Of a DNA stretch of 49,981 bases, positions 44,059 through 49,981 are shown piece after piece. This DNA comes from Candidatus Lambdaproteobacteria bacterium. GTDB taxonomy: Bacteria; SAR324; JACQKK01. A model generated the notes under the pieces. It saw only the letters and a program-made list of their open reading frames with translations. It made no database searches and was not told where the DNA came from. The number at the start of each line of letters is the position of its first letter. Position 1 is the stretch's first letter. Position numbers and translations under genes: made by a program. Location: contig JACQKK010000117.1 of NCBI GenBank assembly GCA_016204605.1, forward strand, positions 1-49,981. The letters run 5' to 3'.

Positions 44059-44676
44059 ATGGATGCGTCGAAGGGTCGTTCCCGCAGCAGCCACGGTCTC
44101 TCCCGCAGGGCCTTCATCCAAGGTGTGATCGCCGCGGGCGCGGCGGTCTCGTCGGTCAACTACCTGTTCCGCGGAAATGCGCTGGGGCAGGGCGCCGGCC
44201 GCGGCGTCGCCGAGCGCCTGCTCACGCTCACGGTCAACGGCCAGCAGCGGCGCGTGGACGTGCTCGATCAGGAGACGCTGCTGATGACCCTCCGCTACAA
44301 GCTGGGGCTGACGGGCACCAAGATCGGGTGCGACCGCGGGGAGTGCGGCAACTGCACCGTGCTGATCGACGACGTGCCGGTCTATGCCTGCTCGACGCTG
44401 ACCCGCATCGTGCACGACGCGCCCATCACCACGATCGAGGGGCTGGCCGCCCCCGGCGGCAGGCTGCACCCGGTGCAACAGGCGTTCGTGGAGGAGCTCG
44501 GCCCGCAATGCGGGTTCTGTACGCCAGGCCAGATCATCTCGGCCGTGGGCCTGCTCAAGGTCAACCGGAAACCCACGCGGGCCGAGATCGCGGAAGCCCT
44601 CGCCGGCAACGTGTGCCGGTGCGGGGCGTACGACCACTACCTCAACGCAGTCCAGCGCGCGACGGAGCTGATCTGA
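44059..44676 (+). CDS. Tat-exported [2Fe-2S] subunit of a xanthine-oxidase-family enzyme (PaoA/CoxS-like)
   Basis: A 205-residue protein from the ATG at 44059 (GGAG 7 bases upstream). A twin-arginine leader begins SRRAFIQ (15-21) with a hydrophobic core to about residue 35, so the assembled complex is probably periplasmic. The plant-type ferredoxin cluster cysteines are C91, C96, C99 and C111. The second cluster uses C151, C154, C186 and C188 (CGFCTPGQ ... CRCGAY). Tat leaders on the 2Fe-2S subunit are known in E. coli PaoA, which carries its partners across by co-folding. It is followed after one base by the Mo subunit gene. Confidence 0.95.
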   Translation: MDASKGRSRSSHGLSRRAFIQGVIAAGAAVSSVNYLFRGNALGQGAGRGVAERLLTLTVNGQQRRVDVLDQETLLMTLRYKLGLTGTKIGCDRGECGNCTVLIDDVPVYACSTLTRIVHDAPITTIEGLAAPGGRLHPVQQAFVEELGPQCGFCTPGQIISAVGLLKVNRKPTRAEIAEALAGNVCRCGAYDHYLNAVQRATELI

Positions 44677-44677
44677 C

Positions 44678-47080
44678 ATGGCCGCCTACAAGTTGATCGG
44701 CAAGGACTTCCTGCCGCCCGACGTGATCGGGAAAGTCACGGGCAGAGCCAAGTTCGCCGAGGACTTCCGCGCCGAGGGCATGGTGTTCGCGAAGCTGCTG
44801 CGGAGCCCCATGCCGCACGGCCTCGTGCGGCGCGTCGACGCCGCGCAGGCGCTCGCCATGAAGGGTGTGCTGGGCATCCTCACCGCCGCAGACCTGCCCA
44901 AGGTCACCGCGCCGGCCGAGCCGATTCTCACCAGCGAGCCCCTGTACGTCGGCGAGCCGATCCTGGCCATCGCCGCCGTTGACGAGACGACCGCGGCGGA
45001 TGCCCTCGATCGTGTCAAGGTCGAGCTGGAGCCGCTGCCGTTCGTGCTCGATCCGCTGGAGAGCCTGCGGCCCGGCGGTGCCAATGCGCGGACGGAAGGC
45101 AACGTGGCGGCGCCCAACCTGAAGCTCCAGACGCTCAAATGGAGCGCGCGCGACTTCACCGCCGTGCGCGAAGGCGAGCTGCCTCGCGGCAAGCCGGCGG
45201 AGGAGTGGCACTACGGCGATATCGAGGCGGGCTTCCGGCAGGCCGATCTGGTGATCGAGGAGTCGTTCATCACCCAGGCGCTGGCCCACCATGCGATGGA
45301 GCCGCGCTCGGCGCTGGCCTACTGGCAGGGCGGGAAGCTCTTCCTCCACGGCTCCACCCAGAGCCTGGCGTTCTCGATTCCCCCGCTCACGAGAATCCTC
45401 GGCATCGAGCCGGCCAATCTCCACTACGTCTCCGAGAATACCGGCGGCGGCTTCGGCAGCAAGGCCGCGGCCTACACGCAGATGGCCATCCCCGCCTTCT
45501 TCGCCAAGAAGCTCGGGCGCCCCGTGATGCTGCGCGTCTCACGCGAGGAGGAGCACGATTTCGGCCGCAGCCGGCCGGGATTCCAGGGCTGGGTCAAGCT
45601 CGGCTTCCGCAAGGACGGCCGGCTGCTCGCGGCCGACCTGTATATCGTCCAGAGCGGCGGACCCTACGGGGCGGTCAACGATTTCCGCAACGCGGGCCGC
45701 CACGTCTCCCTCGTCTACCAGCCCCTCGCCATGCGCTGGCGCGGGATGCCGGTGCTGACCAACACGCCGCCCCGCAGCGCCCAGCGCAGCCCCGGAGAGA
45801 CCCAGACCTCAATCGCGATGGATCCTGTCATCGACAAGGCGGCCAGGAAGCTGGGTCTGGACCGGGTGGCGATCCGCCACATCAACGCCCCGCGGAGCGA
45901 TGGCACGATCGGCCCCAAGCGGGAGCCGCTCACCAGCTCCTTCCTCCCGGAGGCGCTCGAGCTGGGCGCGGCCCAGTTCGATTGGGCGGCGAAGCAGGCC
46001 CTGAGCGGCAAGCGCACCGGCAGCAAGGTCACCGGCCTCGGGGTGGGCATCGGCTACCACGCGGCCGGAAACTCGGGCTTCGACGGCCTGGTGCTGATCA
46101 GGCCCGATGGCAAGCTCTACATCCACGCAGGCGCCGGCAACCTGGGCACGTATTCCTACGCGGCCACGGCGCGCGCCGCGGCGGAGGCCCTGGGCATGCC
46201 CTGGGAGCGCTGCGAGATCGTGTACGGCGGCACCGGCAGGCACGTGCCCTGGACCTGCATCCAGGCAGGCAGCAACACCACCTTCACCATCACCCGCACC
46301 AACCACGTGGCGGCCATGGACGCCAGGCGCAAGCTCCAGGAGATCGCTGCCAGGGAAGTCGGCGGGGAGCCCGCGGCGTTCGAGGTCGGCGGCGGGCGGG
46401 TGTTCCTCAAGGCCGAGCCGGCCAAGGGGCTCGCCTTCGCCGAAGCGGCCCAGCGGGCGATCGCGCTGGGCGGGAAATACAGCGGCCAGGAGCTGCCGAA
46501 GGACCTCAACCCGATGACTGCCCGCTCCGCCGCGGCCCTGGCCGGGCAGGGGCTGATGGGCGTGGCGAAGGACACGCTGCCGCGCAACGGCGTCATCCCC
46601 GGCTTCTGCGCGGGCTACGCCCTGGTCGAGGTGGACGTGGAGACCGGCCAGGTGGAGATCAAGGAGTACCTGGGCGTCGCCGATTGCGGCACCGTCATCC
46701 ACCCCAAGAACCTCGGCAACCAGATTCTCGGCGGGGCCGTGCAGGGCTTCGGCATGGCGCTGCTGGAAAAGCACGTCTACGACCCCAAGTACGGCATCCC
46801 TGCCACGCGCGGCCTGGCGACCAGCAAGCCGCCCACGTATCTGGATGTGCCGGTCAACATGCGCTGGGCCGCCGTCGGCAAGCCCGATCCGCAGAACCCC
46901 GTCGGCGCCAAGGGCGCAGGTGAGCCCCCGGAGGGCGCTGCCGCCGCCGCCGTGCTCTGCGCCATCTCCGACGCGCTGGGCGGGGCGCATTTCGGGCGCT
47001 CGCCGCTGACCTGCGACATCGTCCTCAACGCGGTGGAGGGTCGCCCGCAGCCGTTCAAGCCGCTCGACACGAACATCTAG
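44678..47080 (+). CDS. Molybdenum-cofactor subunit of a xanthine-oxidase-family enzyme (PaoC/CoxL-like)
   Basis: An 800-residue catalytic subunit. Seen: FAEDFRAEGMVFAKLLRSPMPHG, YVSENTGGGFGSKAA (Mo-pterin loop), the active-site loop RSAQRSPGETQ in place of the MRG(Y/P)G form of other members, and the catalytic glutamate E749 in GAKGAGEPP. The CoxL AYXCSFR selenylated-cysteine motif is absent, so CO oxidation is unlikely. Family relatives oxidise aldehydes, purines, N-heterocycles or isoquinoline. No signal peptide of its own; export would depend on the Tat leader of the small subunit. The FAD subunit gene follows after 119 bases. Confidence 0.95.
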   Translation: MAAYKLIGKDFLPPDVIGKVTGRAKFAEDFRAEGMVFAKLLRSPMPHGLVRRVDAAQALAMKGVLGILTAADLPKVTAPAEPILTSEPLYVGEPILAIAAVDETTAADALDRVKVELEPLPFVLDPLESLRPGGANARTEGNVAAPNLKLQTLKWSARDFTAVREGELPRGKPAEEWHYGDIEAGFRQADLVIEESFITQALAHHAMEPRSALAYWQGGKLFLHGSTQSLAFSIPPLTRILGIEPANLHYVSENTGGGFGSKAAAYTQMAIPAFFAKKLGRPVMLRVSREEEHDFGRSRPGFQGWVKLGFRKDGRLLAADLYIVQSGGPYGAVNDFRNAGRHVSLVYQPLAMRWRGMPVLTNTPPRSAQRSPGETQTSIAMDPVIDKAARKLGLDRVAIRHINAPRSDGTIGPKREPLTSSFLPEALELGAAQFDWAAKQALSGKRTGSKVTGLGVGIGYHAAGNSGFDGLVLIRPDGKLYIHAGAGNLGTYSYAATARAAAEALGMPWERCEIVYGGTGRHVPWTCIQAGSNTTFTITRTNHVAAMDARRKLQEIAAREVGGEPAAFEVGGGRVFLKAEPAKGLAFAEAAQRAIALGGKYSGQELPKDLNPMTARSAAALAGQGLMGVAKDTLPRNGVIPGFCAGYALVEVDVETGQVEIKEYLGVADCGTVIHPKNLGNQILGGAVQGFGMALLEKHVYDPKYGIPATRGLATSKPPTYLDVPVNMRWAAVGKPDPQNPVGAKGAGEPPEGAAAAAVLCAISDALGGAHFGRSPLTCDIVLNAVEGRPQPFKPLDTNI

Positions 47081-47199
47081 ACCGGCGGAGGGGCCGCTCG
47101 GGCGGCGCCCTGCAGGGTTCACCCGACCCTTCCCCAGCCCCGGCACGCCCCCGGCCCCGTGCCGGCAGACGACAGGCCGGACAGACGAGGATCAAGGCC

Positions 47200-48195
47200 A
47201 TGGCCGCACGCGACATGATGCCCGCATTCGAGCTGCTCCAGCCGGCGACGGTCGAGGATGCGCTCGCGCTGCTCAAGCGGCGGGATAAGGATGGCTGGGT
47301 GCTCGCCGGCGGGATGGACAGCCTGGACTGGTTCAAGGACCGCATCAAGCGCCCCAAGGCCGTGGTGGAGCTGGGCCGGATCGGCGCGCTCCGGGGCATC
47401 CGCGCCCGCGGCGCCGACCTCGAGATCGGCGCGATGACCACCCTGACCGAGGTCGAGCGCGATGCCACCCTGCGCGAGCGCTACGGGCTGCTGGCCCAGG
47501 CGGCCCGGCGCGTGGCGACCCCGCAGATCCGCAACCGCGGCACCCTGGGTGGCAACGTGTGTCAGGACGCGCGCTGCTGGTACTACCGCGCCGGGCTGCC
47601 CTGCTACCGGGCGGGGGGCAACACCTGCTACGCGGACACGCCGACGGCCATCAACCGCGAGCACTGCCTGTTCGAGGCCGACCGCTGCGTGGCGGTGAGC
47701 CCCTCCGATACCGCGCCGGCGCTGATTGCGCTCGATGCCCGGTTCGTCGTGCGCCACGCCGGCGGCGAGAAGGAGGTGCCCGCGGAGGAGTTCTTCATCG
47801 GGCCCAAGACCGACATCACCCGCATGACCATCCTCCAGCCGGGCGACCTGCTGACGGCGATCCGCCTGCCGGCGGCCTGGGCCAATGCCAAGAGCTACTT
47901 CGAGAAGGCCGCCGACCGCAACGCCTGGGATTTCCCGCTGGTCAACGTGGCTGCGGCGATGAAGATCGAGGGCGGGACGATCAGGCAGGCGCGCATCGCG
48001 GTCGGCGGGGTGGCCCCCCGGCCGCTCCGGCTGAAGGCGGTCGAGGAGAGCCTGCTCGGCGAGCAGCCCGGCAAGGAGGCCGCCGAGGTGGCCGCCAAGG
48101 CCGCCGTCTGGGGCGCGCGCCCGCTCAACCACAACCAGTACAAGATTCCCCTGCTGGCCAACCTGGTCAAGCGCGCCGTGCGGAGCATGGCGTAG
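47200..48195 (+). CDS. FAD subunit with extra [4Fe-4S] insert (PaoB/HcrB-like)
   Basis: A 331-residue subunit of the CO-dehydrogenase flavoprotein fold. FAD motifs: VLAGGMDSL (35-42) and ATPQIRNRGTLGGNV (106-120). It is directly followed by an unusual Cys-rich stretch with C121, C126, C135, C143, C156 and C163. E. coli PaoB and 4-hydroxybenzoyl-CoA reductase HcrB carry an extra [4Fe-4S] cluster in this place, so one is likely here. It ends with RIAVGGVAPRPLRL. The gene order 2Fe-2S, Mo, FAD differs from E. coli paoABC (2Fe-2S, FAD, Mo). Confidence 0.92.
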   Translation: MAARDMMPAFELLQPATVEDALALLKRRDKDGWVLAGGMDSLDWFKDRIKRPKAVVELGRIGALRGIRARGADLEIGAMTTLTEVERDATLRERYGLLAQAARRVATPQIRNRGTLGGNVCQDARCWYYRAGLPCYRAGGNTCYADTPTAINREHCLFEADRCVAVSPSDTAPALIALDARFVVRHAGGEKEVPAEEFFIGPKTDITRMTILQPGDLLTAIRLPAAWANAKSYFEKAADRNAWDFPLVNVAAAMKIEGGTIRQARIAVGGVAPRPLRLKAVEESLLGEQPGKEAAEVAAKAAVWGARPLNHNQYKIPLLANLVKRAVRSMA

Positions 48196-48293
48196 GGCCT
48201 TCGCGGTCGCCTTGGGCACGCGCAGCGGACGATTCCCGGGGCGCGACCCCCGGGCCATCGCTCGCACATCCTCGATCTACTGCCGGGTCCCTC

Positions 48294-49607
48294 ATGACGT
48301 GGGTGCGCTGGCAGGAGAGCCCGTGGGGGCAGCGGGTGCTGCTCGGCCTCTCCTGGGACTGGCTGTGGGTCGCGGCCGGCGCCGGCGCGCTGGCGATCGT
48401 GGTCCACGCGCTGCTGCGACTGCGGCAACGGGGGACGACGGCGGCCGCGACTCCGCTCCCTGCGGGGGCCGCGCTGCCGGTGGCGCTGCCGGCGCGCATC
48501 CTGCGCCACACGCCGGCCTCGCGGCTGCTGCACTGGCTGATGGCCGTCTCGATGCTGGCGCTGCTGGGGACGGCCTTCCTGCCGATCCTGGGGCTCAAGT
48601 TCGCCTGGGTCGATGCGCACTGGATCGCCGGGCTGGTGCTGACGGCCGCCCTCGCGTTCCATATCCTCCATGGCTCGTTCTGGAAGGGGCTGCGGCTGAT
48701 GTGGATCGGGGCGGAGGATGTGCGGATCGGCGCGGAGACGCTGCGCGACCTGCTGCACCCCGCCGCCCCGCCGCCCCGCCGCACGGGCAAGAACCCCCTC
48801 GAGAACAAGCTGTTCCACCACGCCGTGGCCCTCGCCACGCTGGCCGCGACCGTGACGGGCCTCGTCATGCTGGCCAAGGTCTCGACGCCCTGGTGGAGCC
48901 GGAATCCCTACCTGCTCTCCGAGAGCGCGTGGGGCTTGGTGTACCTGGTCCACGGGGCAGGGAGCGTGGCGCTGGTCGCGCTGGTGCTGGTGCACCTGTA
49001 TATGGCCCTGCGCCCCGACAAGGGCTGGATCACCCTCTCCATGCTGCGGGGCTGGATCCCCCGCGAGCGCTACCTGGAGCGGTACGACTCCGAGCGCTGG
49101 CCGCCGGTGGCGCTGGCCGCCCCCTCCGCCCGCCTCGCACGCGGCGGTGCGGACGCCGTGCCCGCGCCTTCCGCCGGGGAGGCGCGGGCGGAGCTGGGGC
49201 GGCGCATCGACGCGGTCGAGGAGGCGTACGAGTTCATGCTCGCCTACGCCGCCCAGGGGCTCTCGGGGGGCGAGGAGGACGGCTCCGCGAGCCAGATCCG
49301 CACCCAGCTCGCCACTGCCGAGCAGGCCCTCGGCGTGATCCCGGCGCTGCTGCGCCAGGTGCTGGCGGAGACGGGCGCGCCGCGCCCCGCGGGCGATCGG
49401 GGGGCGCAGGGCCAGGCGTTCGTCGGCGTGCTGGAGCAGGACGCCGCGAAGGCGCTCGCCGCGCTCCGGCTCGTGCTGGCGCAGCCGGCCATCAGCTCGC
49501 AACTGGTGGACAACCTCAACGCCATGATCCACCTGCGGGCGCTGCTCACCGACCTGTTCCTGATCGACGAAACCCTGCGGCCCCACCACGGCCGGGATGA
49601 AGGGTAG
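48294..49607 (+). CDS. Membrane diheme cytochrome b with long C-terminal extension
   Basis: A 437-residue protein. Residues about 1-260 match the formate-dehydrogenase gamma / hydrogenase cytochrome b561-like family: an N-terminal TM helix, then four helices carrying histidines (H80 in SRLLHWLMA, H123/H126 in AFHILHGSF, H175/H176 in NKLFHHAVA, H220 and H234) that can ligate two b hemes. LRPDKGWITLSMLRGWIPRERYLERY closes this part. A further 170 hydrophilic residues, mostly helical and without cysteines (about 265-437), have no match I recognise. Encoded 98 bp after the FAD subunit, it would pass electrons from the periplasmic enzyme to quinone. Confidence 0.88.
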   Translation: MTWVRWQESPWGQRVLLGLSWDWLWVAAGAGALAIVVHALLRLRQRGTTAAATPLPAGAALPVALPARILRHTPASRLLHWLMAVSMLALLGTAFLPILGLKFAWVDAHWIAGLVLTAALAFHILHGSFWKGLRLMWIGAEDVRIGAETLRDLLHPAAPPPRRTGKNPLENKLFHHAVALATLAATVTGLVMLAKVSTPWWSRNPYLLSESAWGLVYLVHGAGSVALVALVLVHLYMALRPDKGWITLSMLRGWIPRERYLERYDSERWPPVALAAPSARLARGGADAVPAPSAGEARAELGRRIDAVEEAYEFMLAYAAQGLSGGEEDGSASQIRTQLATAEQALGVIPALLRQVLAETGAPRPAGDRGAQGQAFVGVLEQDAAKALAALRLVLAQPAISSQLVDNLNAMIHLRALLTDLFLIDETLRPHHGRDEG

Positions 49608-49981
49608 TCGCCATCCCCATTCCGATTTTCGGTGTTGCCGGATCGATCCGGGACGCGCGGCAGATTCCTCGCCGTCGCTCGGGATCAAGATTCGAGCCTT
49701 GCGAATAACCTCCCGGCTTTGGCAACCATCGCGGCCTCACCCTCCCCGACCCTCCCTCTCCTGGAAGGAGAGGGAGGGGGCGCCGGAACGGCCACCCCGC
49801 CTCAGCGGAGCCTTGATCCCCCCCCTTGCGGGCATAGGCGTTAACGTACTGCCCTCCGGTGGGTGGCTTCTGCGAAGTCACGATTCCCGGCGTTCCCCGG
49901 GAATTGAAATGTTCGGATCGGACATTTCTCAGCGCCAGAGGCTGAAATCCGCGCGGTGCGCGGCTTTCGGCGTCCCCACCC
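49608..49981. other. Terminal intergenic stretch
   Basis: The last 370 bases hold a strong palindrome (49750-49778), a second GC-rich run and no gene. The sequence becomes slightly AT-rich after 49840, which may be the upstream region of a gene beyond the window. Confidence 0.4.
49729..49780. repeat. Dispersed intergenic palindrome, third copy; possible operon terminator
   Basis: cgcggcctcaccctcccc (shared with 31309) leads into a perfect 13-bp hairpin: ccctccctctcct (49750-49762), loop gga, aggagagggaggg (49766-49778). It lies 140 bp after the cytochrome b stop. Confidence 0.7.

Noticed and set aside
44678..47080. Carbon monoxide dehydrogenase large subunit
   Set aside because: The CoxL form-I active-site AYXCSFR loop is absent, and the Tat-exported small subunit and the 4Fe-4S FAD subunit fit an aldehyde-oxidase type.

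Overview
The window is about 50 kb of GC-rich, densely coded chromosome from a Gram-negative bacterium. Outer-membrane barrels, lipoproteins with lipoboxes, a Tat leader, MreB, TypA, ProC and a plant/alphaproteobacterial-type GshA point to a proteobacterium. I do not recognise the species. The repertoire (many c-type cytochromes, a tungsten-type aldehyde oxidoreductase, a molybdenum hydroxylase, large sensor kinases) suggests an environmental, respiratory lineage; this taxonomic reading is inference. No tRNA, rRNA, CRISPR array, transposase or phage gene was found.

Layout. 1-9.6 kb is mostly housekeeping: the start of a hybrid sensor kinase (cut by the window edge), proC, an ABC-2 exporter pair, a cold-shock protein, typA, a DsbA-like isomerase and an mreB that is not followed by mreCD. 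9.9-15.9 kb holds a 1223-residue hybrid kinase with five PAS units amplified at 375-378 bp spacing, divergent from an unusual protein that joins a FliG middle domain, a FliM middle domain and a TPR-like tail. 15.9-20 kb carries gshA overlapping an EgtB-type sulfoxide synthase, then a serine hydrolase. 20-29.8 kb holds mixed genes: FIST sensor, zinc-ribbon protein, sirtuin, outer-membrane protein, cysteine desulfurase, a HEAT/zinc-ribbon/TPR protein overlapping a TPR lipoprotein, and an LLM flavoenzyme.

30.3-40.2 kb is the most interesting region. Seven leftward genes encode exported electron-transfer proteins: two outer-membrane barrels (one with its own c-heme motif), two soluble diheme cytochromes, two cytochrome lipoproteins (one made of two duplicated modules behind a collagen-like stalk) and an ethylbenzene-dehydrogenase-type heme-domain protein whose signal peptide is out of frame at a G9 tract. 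A NarX/NarL-type two-component system is transcribed divergently. Part of this block is clearly lower in GC than its surroundings. I read it as a candidate trans-envelope electron conduit acquired as a unit, with its own regulator. The gene set does not match a conduit I know by name.

40.4-49.6 kb is an aldehyde/carboxylate module. An AOR-family tungsten enzyme and an MFS carrier run leftward. Divergently, a four-gene operon encodes a PaoABC-like molybdenum hydroxylase (Tat-exported [2Fe-2S] subunit, Mo subunit, FAD/[4Fe-4S] subunit) plus a membrane diheme cytochrome b with a long extra C-terminal domain that could take its electrons. Short GC-rich palindromes of one dispersed family lie in at least three intergenic gaps.
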